Source of the DNA: Bilifractor sp002394235
GTDB lineage: Bacteria > Bacillota > Clostridia > Lachnospirales > Lachnospiraceae
Assembly: GCF_052118845.1 (NCBI RefSeq)
Contig: NZ_JBQKGJ010000002.1
Coordinates: 150,208-214,207 of the forward strand
Length of the DNA: 64,000 nt
Reading direction: 5' to 3'
The notes beneath the pieces were generated by a model. It was not told where the DNA came from. It ran no database searches and was given only the letters and a program-made list of their open reading frames with translations. The translations under genes and the position numbers were made by a program. This document shows, in pieces, positions 43,268-51,580 of this stretch (within the stretch, counting starts at the first letter, position 1; the number at the start of each line of letters is the position of its first letter).

Positions 43268-44872
43268 TCACTGATATAATTTCCGATATTCACTTGGCTT
43301 AAGTCCTATATTCTTTTTAAAAATCCGGCTGAAATACCGATAATCAAAGTATCCGACAGCCTCTGCGATTTGCGTTATCGGAGTATCTGTCTCTTTTATC
43401 ATTTGTTTCGCCTTCTCTATGCGAAGAAAAGTAAGATATTCAGAAAATCCAATTCCCGCAGATTTTTTAAACTGCATACTAAGATAAGCTGCATTCCATC
43501 CGACAAAATTTGCCACCGTATCCAGCGTGATGTTTTCGAAAAAATGTTCAGCCATGTATGCTTTTGCTTTTCGGATCGGTAATTCCGTATTCTGTTTGCG
43601 GTCTTCAAGAATTTTTCCAAACGTTCTTTGACACAAAGTGCTGATCGACCAGAGAATATTATTAGTATCGATCTCTATATCCAAAGCTTTTTCAATCTCT
43701 TTTCCAAAATCCATGATGATGTCTTCATTTACATGATTTCTGGTCAGGACCTCTTTCACGATCTGCTCAATACATTTGACGTAATCAAAAACAATCTTTG
43801 GATGGTAATTCGGATGGAATTTCAGATATTTTGAAAACCCGTCCACTTCTTCGTGAATAGCCTGGGCATCCAGAGCCTCCACAATATGACTGATGTGAAT
43901 TTTTCTCTCCATATTAAGGAAGTCATCAACAGGAAACAGGCCGTAAGAAAGTTCATCATAGAATATCACACAGTCTCTTCCTTTTTTTATTCTGCAATTT
44001 ACTGCCGTCACAGCATCCTCAATCGAGTCAGCTACTTCCCGGATCACATTTCGTTCCGTACCGACACCTATCGTAACTGTGCAATTTTCAAATTTGCCAG
44101 TTTCATACTGAAGTTTCTTCTCAAGATCCAAGAGGATATTTCTGATTTCATCGGATTGTCCGGATGTATAATTCACAATCGAAACAATTCCCGTATTCAA
44201 TGTACTGTTCACATATTCAAAGCTCTGCTTTGCCATAAACTGTTCCACTTTACAAACGAGTATATTAAGAATTTCAGAGCTGTCTTTCACTTCCGGCATA
44301 TCCAATTTGACAATAAAAGCACGAAATATCTGCCCACTGAATTCCACTGTACCCGACAATTCATTATCAAATTCATGAGAATTATCATGAATATTTTTTT
44401 TATGAATGATATCATTTAAAAAATGCCGTCGTAGTTGGGTCTTATTATTCTGTGACTTATACCTGAGCTCCTCAATTGCATTCTTTTCATCCTGCTCTTT
44501 AGTTATTTCATAATATAATTGCTTTAATGTGTCCTCCAATTCCACATGATCTATCGGCTTAAGAAGATAATGACTAACTCCAAGGTTTATTGCCATATGG
44601 GCATAATCAAAGCTTCTGTATCCACTAATGATCAGAAACCTGACATGCTCATCGATTGCTTCCGCCTTTCGAATCATATCGAGACCATCTATTCCAGGCA
44701 TCCGAATATCAGTAATTACAATGTCCGGCTTTTCTGTTTGAATCAGGCGCAATACCGTCAGGCCATCATGAGCAATTCCACACACATTCATGCCCAATCC
44801 TTCCCAGTCAACCACCTTCACAATCATCTGACATATCAGGTTCTCATCATCCGCAATAATCACTCTCAACAT
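43268..44872 (-). CDS. Response regulator with AraC output domain (YesN-like)
   Basis: The 534-residue protein starts with a receiver domain (IIADDENLICQMIV; phosphorylated Asp55 in ITDIRMPG; IISGYRSF) and ends with an AraC double helix-turn-helix (about 430-534, VANFVGWNAAYLSMQFKKSA, ITQIAEAVGYFDYRYFSRIF). A middle region of about 280 residues is typical of this group. The ATG at 44872 has GGAAGG upstream. It probably activates the rbs operon and its own operon. Confidence 0.93.
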   Translation of the reverse strand: MLRVIIADDENLICQMIVKVVDWEGLGMNVCGIAHDGLTVLRLIQTEKPDIVITDIRMPGIDGLDMIRKAEAIDEHVRFLIISGYRSFDYAHMAINLGVSHYLLKPIDHVELEDTLKQLYYEITKEQDEKNAIEELRYKSQNNKTQLRRHFLNDIIHKKNIHDNSHEFDNELSGTVEFSGQIFRAFIVKLDMPEVKDSSEILNILVCKVEQFMAKQSFEYVNSTLNTGIVSIVNYTSGQSDEIRNILLDLEKKLQYETGKFENCTVTIGVGTERNVIREVADSIEDAVTAVNCRIKKGRDCVIFYDELSYGLFPVDDFLNMERKIHISHIVEALDAQAIHEEVDGFSKYLKFHPNYHPKIVFDYVKCIEQIVKEVLTRNHVNEDIIMDFGKEIEKALDIEIDTNNILWSISTLCQRTFGKILEDRKQNTELPIRKAKAYMAEHFFENITLDTVANFVGWNAAYLSMQFKKSAGIGFSEYLTFLRIEKAKQMIKETDTPITQIAEAVGYFDYRYFSRIFKKNIGLKPSEYRKLYQ

Positions 44873-44911
44873 TTTTCTTCCTTCCATGACGTAACTTTAG
44901 CAATATGCCCA

Positions 44912-44971
44912 AAATATCCGGATAATACACTCCGCTGGCTCAAGGAAGACAAAAGGAGCTGCTTCGCTTAG
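44912..44971 (+). pseudogene. 3' remnant of an esterase gene
   Basis: These 60 nt encode KYPDNTLRWLKEDKRSCFA and a stop, matching the end of the intact esterase at 47491 (LRWLKEDNRSCFA, then stop). The rest of the esterase is missing. The remnant stands tail to tail with Gfo/Idh/MocA 3, as the intact esterase does with the truncated Gfo copy. Confidence 0.75.
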
Positions 44972-44988
44972 TTCCGAGGCAGCTCCTT
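44953..44988 (-). terminator. Terminator of Gfo/Idh/MocA 3
   Basis: AAGGAGCTGC and GCAGCTCCTT form a perfect 10-bp stem; on the minus strand it is followed by TTTT. A decayed copy lies near 47472-47505. The stem overlaps the esterase remnant. Confidence 0.75.
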
Positions 44989-44999
44989 ACTGTAAATCA

Positions 45000-46070
45000 T
45001 TATTCAAAGTCGATTGATTTTCCGGTTCTTCCTGATTCTCTTACAGCGTTCATCAGCTTCAAAATTCTTCTGGTTTCAGGAATCTTCACCAGGAATTCCT
45101 CTTCCCCATGATATGCCTTCACATAGTTTTCAAAGTAATTCCTGTGCTCAGTATGAACCTCCGGAAGCGGTTCTGTGATGATTGTGCCTTCCGGAGCCGG
45201 TCCGAACGATCTGGTCGGACCGGCAGCAGTCATCGTCCTGTGTCCGCTGACATTTGTCAGAAGGTGCGTCGTCCTGACAATCTTTCCCTCAGGGAAGAAC
45301 CCGTCTACATAAGCAGTGCCCTTGTTCCCGGCTACGAACCAATGACGCTCAAACCATTTATCATTTACTTTGTCTGACAGATAATATGTACCAAGCTCTA
45401 CCGTCGCCGTAACATTGTTATCAAAACGCATCATAATCTGGAAGTAATCATCTACTTCCTTATTGATTACATTTCGGATATCAGCATAAACAGACTTCAG
45501 TTTTGCGCCCGGGAACATCCAGCACACCTGATCAAGAAGATGTACACCCCAGTCGTACAGCATCCCTCCGCCTTCACTTACAAATACATGCCAGTCGTGC
45601 ATGTTTCCGTTGAATCCATAGAGCTGACTTTTGATTGAGTATACGTCTCCCAAAGTGCCCGAATCATATACAGCTTTTGCAGTACGGAAATCCGGATCAA
45701 ATCTTCTCTGATGATGAACGGTGAATTTCACTCCATTTGCCTTTACAGCGGCCTCCATCTCATCCAGTTCTTCCAGGCTCATAGCAACCGGCTTTTCGCA
45801 AATGATGTCCTTTCCGGCATTTGCCGCCTGGATCACCAATTTCTTATGCTGATTGTTATTGGCCGCAATCAGTACAACATCAACATCTGGATCCGCCAGC
45901 AGTTCCTCATTGCTGGAATATCTCTTCAAACCCTCCGTTACATCCTCAAGCTGTTTCGGATCTCTGTCCGCAAATCCTACCAGCTTGATTCCCGGGAAAT
46001 CACTGAGCATCTTCTCATGCTCATGTCCCATAAATCCATGCCCGATAATAGCAATTCTGATGTCTTCCAT
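45000..46070 (-). CDS. Gfo/Idh/MocA family oxidoreductase 3
   Basis: The 356-residue protein has a Rossmann motif (IAIIGHGFMGHEHEKML), CEKP (residues 91-94) and YDWGVHLLDQVCWMF with the D-x-x-x-H pair. The ATG at 46070 has AGGAGAA 4 nt upstream. It is convergent with the esterase remnant and divergent from the intact esterase. A second, truncated copy of its first 55 codons lies at 47497-47671. The substrate is unknown. Confidence 0.9.
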   Translation of the reverse strand: MEDIRIAIIGHGFMGHEHEKMLSDFPGIKLVGFADRDPKQLEDVTEGLKRYSSNEELLADPDVDVVLIAANNNQHKKLVIQAANAGKDIICEKPVAMSLEELDEMEAAVKANGVKFTVHHQRRFDPDFRTAKAVYDSGTLGDVYSIKSQLYGFNGNMHDWHVFVSEGGGMLYDWGVHLLDQVCWMFPGAKLKSVYADIRNVINKEVDDYFQIMMRFDNNVTATVELGTYYLSDKVNDKWFERHWFVAGNKGTAYVDGFFPEGKIVRTTHLLTNVSGHRTMTAAGPTRSFGPAPEGTIITEPLPEVHTEHRNYFENYVKAYHGEEEFLVKIPETRRILKLMNAVRESGRTGKSIDFE

Positions 46071-46302
46071 AGTATTCTCCTCTTTTCTTCCTGAAAATTT
46101 CTGAAATAAAATTCTCTGCTGTATAAAATACATTCCCATCAGTCCATATCCAGTCTGACGAGCGACTAAAATCACAGACACATATTTTTCTATTTATTGT
46201 TATTCTCCATAAATTTACGCCTTATGGCGCTCTTAATTTTACATTTAACGTGATTATTTCAGGAGAAATTTAAGATTATACATGAATACTTTTTTTTTAA
46301 TT

Positions 46303-46497
46303 TCATTTTTCAATCAAATATTTAACATCAATGATCTCAGCAACATCATCCTGTGTCCGGAAGTTCATACCTGTCACCAGTCTCAATACCCCAGAATATT
46401 CTTCATCATGATCTGATTCTGACCAATTTCTTCCGGTATCCCTTCCATCGCATTTGCAAAGAACTTGACAATTTCCTTCGCTATGCTTACGTCCTAA
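46303..46497 (-). pseudogene. Possible decayed gene tail
   Basis: One frame reads EIVKFFANAMEGIPEEIG and MMKNILGY before a stop, and a second frame then continues VLRLVTGMNFRTQDDV to IDVKYLIEK and a stop. The two pieces look like one protein end split by a frameshift. No start codon or ribosome site is present and the family is not recognised. The remaining 46071-46693 region shows no other gene and should hold the divergent promoters. Confidence 0.3.
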
Positions 46498-46693
46498 AAG
46501 TAAAACGTTGGATTATTCTCCATTCCCTTTGCAGCTTTTCTCTGGAAGGAGATCAAAAAATACAAATAAAAATTACATAGAATATCCCCGTTAATTCGAC
46601 TATAATATTCTCATGGCATTATCCACTTCGCCATTCTTACCAGCTGGACTGCATTTTGCAAACTTCAACACAATTTTAAAAGGTGGCATTCTT

Positions 46694-47491
46694 ATGAATC
46701 ACATCATCAGCACTTACCCATCCAAAGTTCTCGGGACACCTGTGACCTTCCATGTCCTTCTCCCCAAGTCCAAACCCGGACCGTTTCAGGAGACGAAGCA
46801 AGACGGCGGTCCATTTCAGGTTCTCTATCTGCTTCACGGCGCTATGGAAAGTGCCAGTGACTGGATCCAAAACTCCCGAATTGCAGAACTGGTGGATACT
46901 TTTGATCTGGCAATTGTCCTTCCTTCCGTGGGCAACACTTTCTATTTGGATGCCCCGGATGGTCTGCCGATGTACAGCTTTATCGCTCATGAACTCTACG
47001 AATATACGCACCTGATCTTTCCATTTTCCTGGGACTCTTCCGATAATTTCATCGGTGGAAACTCCATGGGCGGGTACGGTGCCTGCTATGCAGCTCTAAG
47101 GAATCCGGACCAGTACTCCAAGGTTATTTCTCTGTCGGGAGCACTTGATTTTTACAAAGCGACGTCTTTTATGCATGTATTGGGAGCACCTTTTCCTGCC
47201 GCATTCTATCATTCAAAGGATCCATCCTACAGCCTTAAGACATTGCTGCAGTCTTCGATTGCCAGAAAACCTTACGGAGATCTGACACATTCCCCGTCCT
47301 TCTACCTTGCATGCTCTCCATCAGACTTTTTCTATCAGGCAAATACCGCCTTCACAAAAGATGCCCGCGCAGCAGGCTTTCCTTGTGAATTTTGCGCCGC
47401 AGACGGCGGTCATGACTGGAACTTCTGGTCAGAAAATATTGAGCCGGCCCTCCGCTGGCTTAAGGAAGACAACAGAAGCTGCTTCGCTTAG
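46694..47491 (+). CDS. Putative esterase (alpha/beta hydrolase)
   Basis: The 265-residue protein is an alpha/beta hydrolase of the esterase D / S-formylglutathione hydrolase-like group. The nucleophile Ser is in FIGGNSMGGYGA, and a late His is in ADGGHDWNFW. It has no signal peptide. The ATG at 46694 is chosen over one 27 codons upstream because AAGGTGG lies before it. It may remove acyl groups (acetyl, feruloyl or similar) from imported glycosides. Its last codons are echoed at 44912-44971. Confidence 0.88.
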   Translation: MNHIISTYPSKVLGTPVTFHVLLPKSKPGPFQETKQDGGPFQVLYLLHGAMESASDWIQNSRIAELVDTFDLAIVLPSVGNTFYLDAPDGLPMYSFIAHELYEYTHLIFPFSWDSSDNFIGGNSMGGYGACYAALRNPDQYSKVISLSGALDFYKATSFMHVLGAPFPAAFYHSKDPSYSLKTLLQSSIARKPYGDLTHSPSFYLACSPSDFFYQANTAFTKDARAAGFPCEFCAADGGHDWNFWSENIEPALRWLKEDNRSCFA

Positions 47492-47496
47492 TTCCG

Positions 47497-47671
47497 AAGC
47501 AGTTCCTCATTGTTGGAATATCTCTTCAGGCCGTCCTGTTACGTTTTCAAGCTGTTTCGGATCTCTATCCGCAAATCCTACCGGACTGGTTCCCGGGAAA
47601 TTGCCGAGAATCATCTCATGCTCATGGCCTATAAATTCATGCCCGATAATAGCAATTCTGATGTCCTTCAT
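47497..47671 (-). pseudogene. 5' fragment of a Gfo/Idh/MocA gene, frameshifted
   Basis: The ATG at 47671 opens a frame reading KDIRIAIIGHEFIGHEHEM, which matches the start of Gfo/Idh/MocA 3. After about 45 codons a one-base insertion shifts the frame and a stop follows at 47507-47509. DNA similarity continues to about 47497, where it meets the end of the esterase transcript. The rest of the gene is deleted. The spacer 47672-47909 shows nothing further. Confidence 0.88.
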
Positions 47672-47909
47672 AGTATTCTTCTTCACTTCTTATGAATTCT
47701 AATAAATTTCATATATAAATATTCATTCTTGCGTTAAATAATGAATCTATCGCAATATCTATCCAATGCAGTATATTTAATACAGAAAATTTTTGCTTTT
47801 ATCAGGCAAAAAATGTAGTTGATCATTCTCTTCTTTCAATATAACATCGGAGAAAGACAGGCATGTGCTGTACAACACATAGTAATAATGACACGAAGGG
47901 GATCAGCTA

Positions 47910-48314
47910 ATGAACAAGGTATTGATACTATCCGGAAAAGTGGCTAGCGAGCACAACATGACGGAGATGAACCGTGATCTTAAGATTATGCTGGAAGCAA
48001 CCGGTGATTTTGATGATATTGATGCCTATCGGGTTCCGGGCTGGCCGCCAAAGCATCACCCGGTAGATGTCCCGGATGGAAAACTGGAGCATATGCGTGG
48101 CGTCAATACAGACACGCCGATCGCATGGATGCACCACTACGGAAATGGAAGGGTTTTCGGATGTTCAATCGGACACGGAATCGATACCTTTCGTCGTTTC
48201 GATTATATTACAATGTTTGTCCGTGCCTGTCAGTGGTGCTGCGGAAAAGAAGTCACGCTGGAAAAGCCTGACAGAACCGGGGAAAACCGCTTCCGTCCGT
48301 GGCCATACTACTAA
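47910..48314 (+). CDS. Short ThuA-like protein
   Basis: This 134-residue product has an N terminus like ThuA (MNKVLILSGKVASEHNM), followed after 80 residues by the C-terminal part of the fold (TPIAWMHHYGNGRVFGCSIG, then FDYITMFVRACQWC). Normal ThuA-like proteins have about 220-260 residues with a middle section that is missing here. It may have arisen by an in-frame internal deletion. ThuA proteins are linked to trehalose or keto-sugar metabolism. Function of this short form is uncertain. Confidence 0.6.
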   Translation: MNKVLILSGKVASEHNMTEMNRDLKIMLEATGDFDDIDAYRVPGWPPKHHPVDVPDGKLEHMRGVNTDTPIAWMHHYGNGRVFGCSIGHGIDTFRRFDYITMFVRACQWCCGKEVTLEKPDRTGENRFRPWPYY

Positions 48315-48389
48315 AAAACTGCGAGCGTGCGGAGCACACAGAAAATCGCAAGCATAAATTTGTATTATAAAATTATGAAGGGAGAAAAA

Positions 48390-48920
48390 ATGCGAGAAAC
48401 CATAAATGACCTCATCAAACGCAGAAGTGTAAAAGAATACAAGAAAGATCAAATCAGCGATGAAGAGCTGAAGCTTGTGCTTGAAGCCGGCATGAACGCG
48501 CCTTCCGGAGGCAACCGTCAGTCTTCCGTTTTTATCGTTGTTCAGAATCGCGAATGGCTTGATAAATTGCGTGTACTGAATGCCAGGATTGCAGGCGCTC
48601 CGGAGGGATGGGATGTTTTTTACGGTGCTCCGACACTGATTGTGGTTGCCGGATCTACCGATTCACCGGATTACATCAAGGACGGATCGCTCGCAATCGG
48701 CAATATGCTGAATGCAGCATTTGCCCTTGGTCTCGGCGGAAGGTGGATCAACCGGGCGGACGGTATGCTGGAAGATCAGCTGGGCAAAGAACTGCTCCGT
48801 GCAGCAGCGCTTGATGCCAGCAAATATGCCGGTGTCGGAAATGTCATCCTTGGTTATCCTTCCGTTGGATTTCCGTCCCCTATTGAACACAAAAAAGATT
48901 ATTACCGGATCATTCGTTGA
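48390..48920 (+). CDS. Nitroreductase family protein
   Basis: The 176-residue protein has the nitroreductase FMN-binding start (IKRRSVKEYKKDQI, then MNAPSGGNRQSSVFIVV) and ends with VGNVILGYPSVGFPS. The ATG at 48390 has GGGAG 5 nt upstream. These FMN enzymes reduce nitro groups, enones or quinones; here reduction of an aglycone is possible. It is convergent with the third AraC-GH39 gene. Confidence 0.9.
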   Translation: MRETINDLIKRRSVKEYKKDQISDEELKLVLEAGMNAPSGGNRQSSVFIVVQNREWLDKLRVLNARIAGAPEGWDVFYGAPTLIVVAGSTDSPDYIKDGSLAIGNMLNAAFALGLGGRWINRADGMLEDQLGKELLRAAALDASKYAGVGNVILGYPSVGFPSPIEHKKDYYRIIR

Positions 48921-48929
48921 ATTCCTGTA

Positions 48930-48945
48930 CCCCGCATCTGCGGGG
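48930..48945. terminator. Small GC hairpin after the nitroreductase gene
   Basis: CCCCGC-ATCT-GCGGGG is a perfect 6-bp stem 10 nt after the stop codon, without a T-tract. It lies between convergent genes. Confidence 0.4.
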
Positions 48946-49039
48946 CACAACCGAAATACATCTGCCATACGCCCACTTCACTCGGCATGTGATTTGCACA
49001 TCCCTAATGCAATTTGTGCGCAAAGTATTGTATGAGTGT

Positions 49040-51400
49040 TTACTGCGCACCTATCAGAATAACAGAAAAGTCATTCGGTCCCAGCGTCACCTTCAGCTGC
49101 AGAGATCCATCCGCAGTTTTTTCATTCACATATTCCATTCTTGGGATGCAGATTGATTTCAAGTAAGATACCTCGTGGGAACGGAGAGCGCCGCGATAAT
49201 TCAGTTTTTTCCACTCAGACAGAGGATTCCCCTGGTCAGAATACATTCTGTAACTGATAATCTGATAATCTCCCGGAACAAGTTTTGAAAAATTCAGATG
49301 ATAACTGACAGAATGATTATCCTGAAATACATAGGATAAATCCTCCGCTTTAAAATCTCCCTCCTGCCTCTGTTGATAAGCAAATCCGAACCTTCTCGGA
49401 TTGAACAGAAGAGCACAATAATTGTGACCCATCCTTTCTGTTATGAGATATCCCTGCCCTTTTTTCAAAATTGATTCTCCCAGCAGACACGAGAACTGCA
49501 ATGCGAAATAAGAGGGCTTCCTGATTCCATCCTTTGAGATAATTCCTACACCTCCCATAAACGGCTTATCTGTATCGATGTATTGTGCACTCCAGTCAGA
49601 CAGATTCCAATATCCCATATGAGCTACTCGTCCATACGCATCCCTGATCTGTGTCAGCATATGGCAGGCCTTGGCAGTCGTATCATTATAAGCATTTCTA
49701 TTTGAGAGTGATGTGTTCCATTCCGTTATCCAAAGCGGAAGATCCGGATAAGACAATTCCTCTAAAACTTCTGTATATTGATTCAATTCATTTTCCACAA
49801 AAGCTGTATCTGAAACAACGCTTAACTCATTTCCCACGCCTTCCCTCTGCTCAAGATGATATGGGTATATGATAAGTGACAGCCCATCCGGAAGGAGATC
49901 TTTCTCACGAAAAAATACAAGATGCTTCCGCAGTATCTCGCGACTGATGCTGCAGCATATACCACTTGCCAGGATTTGTGCTTCCGGAAGCCGTTCTCGA
50001 AGCACACGATATCCGGTTTTATATACTTCTAAAAACTGGAGTTTTCCGGCACCTGTTGTCCGAAAAGCGTCATACCGGAATTCAAATACCCATTGTTTCA
50101 CAGTCTCCACCAGATACCGGTCAATAATATGCACCAGAAAACCATCCAAAACTTCCTGCCACTCATCAAGGCTGGTAAAAACCTGTTCATTCTCAATAGA
50201 ATTATCGTCTGCCCTTGTCCCCGGATAAGATATATTAATCAGAACACGGCGTTCTTTTTCAGGAAGTTCAATGACAGGAATCAGATGCTGCTGCTCAAGA
50301 TGATCCAGAATAAGATCCAGTCGTTCAAAGTTCAAACGTCTGCCATCATGTCCTCTTCGAATACGTAAAGAAGACGAAAAAATATTAGCAATGCGTACGT
50401 AACGGATTTTTAATCCTTTTACCGCTTCATCCATCTGTTCGCAAATTCGTACATCCAGAAGATCTTCCGCCTGTCCGATATTGATCATATCCACTTTTGT
50501 CTTTATCCCCGGTCTGCTCTCATTGCCTGCATCAATAAAGATCGGACAGGAGGAATGGCGCGGCTCGTTGTCAGACAAGGCAACAACTGCCTCCAGCGTT
50601 CTCGCTGACAATTCGGAAGAACCAAACGCCTTTGTCTGTTCCGCGCGTTCCATTTCCCGCATTTCCAGCGGGGTTTTATGGTAAAAAGCGCGGAAATTGC
50701 GATTGAACACGGATAGATTTGAGAACCCGCAGTCATAGGCCACTTCCGTTACCGTTCGGTCCGTTGTAAGGAGAAACTCACGAGCATGTGTCATCCTTAC
50801 CCTGCGAAGATAATCGACATATTTCTCTCCAGTATTTTTTTGAAAATATCGTGAAAAAGAAGAATCGGACATATGATATTTTCTGGCAAGCGTGCTCAGA
50901 TTCATATCCTGTGCATAATTTTCCTCAATGTCACTGAGGATCTTCTGTATTTTCTTCACATTGTCCTGTTTTTCCGGAGGTTCCTCCGCAATAAACTGCT
51001 CACAGATATAATCCCATAGCATGTAATATAAGCTCGAGATCTTGAATTCGTTCTTCTGCCCGACAGAATGTTTCAAAATAGAATCCAGCAGAAAACGGAT
51101 TTGACCATAGTCTCTGGACCGATGTTCGGTACTGCTTAGATTAATGTCACCCTTCCGTCCAAGCATTCTCACTAATTCCAGGTCATTGATCTGCACCATC
51201 ATTACAACCGTCTTCGGGGAAAGTGTCCAACCATAGTTTTCCCTGTAATTCACCACAACAAGATCTTTCATACCAAGTCTCAGTTTTTTTTCACCGACGG
51301 TAACACTCATACTGCCTCTAAGACAATACACCAGCTTGACCTGATCTGCGGGAACTAGCTTCTGATCTTCATTCAGGTATACAACTCTGCCACGATTCAT
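49040..51400 (-). CDS. AraC regulator fused to a GH39-like domain (3)
   Basis: The 786-residue protein has the same order as the pair at 20502-25355: cupin-like N terminus, AraC double helix-turn-helix (KYHMSDSSFSRYFQKNTG, VTEVAYDCGFSNLSVFNRNF) at about 155-260, and a GH39-like region from about 300. The acid/base motif is replaced by WVFEFRYDAF (near 435). The nucleophile region ITEWNTSLSN (near 555) is close to that of active GH39. The ATG at 51400 has GGAGG 5 nt upstream. It may control the esterases, the GPH symporter and the redox genes around it. Confidence 0.85.
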   Translation of the reverse strand: MNRGRVVYLNEDQKLVPADQVKLVYCLRGSMSVTVGEKKLRLGMKDLVVVNYRENYGWTLSPKTVVMMVQINDLELVRMLGRKGDINLSSTEHRSRDYGQIRFLLDSILKHSVGQKNEFKISSLYYMLWDYICEQFIAEEPPEKQDNVKKIQKILSDIEENYAQDMNLSTLARKYHMSDSSFSRYFQKNTGEKYVDYLRRVRMTHAREFLLTTDRTVTEVAYDCGFSNLSVFNRNFRAFYHKTPLEMREMERAEQTKAFGSSELSARTLEAVVALSDNEPRHSSCPIFIDAGNESRPGIKTKVDMINIGQAEDLLDVRICEQMDEAVKGLKIRYVRIANIFSSSLRIRRGHDGRRLNFERLDLILDHLEQQHLIPVIELPEKERRVLINISYPGTRADDNSIENEQVFTSLDEWQEVLDGFLVHIIDRYLVETVKQWVFEFRYDAFRTTGAGKLQFLEVYKTGYRVLRERLPEAQILASGICCSISREILRKHLVFFREKDLLPDGLSLIIYPYHLEQREGVGNELSVVSDTAFVENELNQYTEVLEELSYPDLPLWITEWNTSLSNRNAYNDTTAKACHMLTQIRDAYGRVAHMGYWNLSDWSAQYIDTDKPFMGGVGIISKDGIRKPSYFALQFSCLLGESILKKGQGYLITERMGHNYCALLFNPRRFGFAYQQRQEGDFKAEDLSYVFQDNHSVSYHLNFSKLVPGDYQIISYRMYSDQGNPLSEWKKLNYRGALRSHEVSYLKSICIPRMEYVNEKTADGSLQLKVTLGPNDFSVILIGAQ

Positions 51401-51536
51401 ATCTTCCTCCAGATTTCTAAACGCATTACCCTGCTCAGCAGGCACTAAAATTACTAATAAGTATATCTTCTTTCTGCAGTGCTGAAAAGGAAAGCTGTGA
51501 TATTAGATGGTGCATCGACACCTTTCATCATACGAA

Positions 51537-51567
51537 GGGCCGCCACACTACTTCGTGTGGCAGCCCC
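51537..51567 (-). terminator. Hairpin after the carboxylesterase gene
   Basis: GGGCTGCCACAC and GTGTGGCGGCCC form a 12-bp stem with one mismatch 14 nt after the stop codon, followed on the minus strand by TTCG. It separates this gene from the third AraC-GH39 gene. Confidence 0.6.
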
Positions 51568-51580
51568 TGTTTGATTATTA

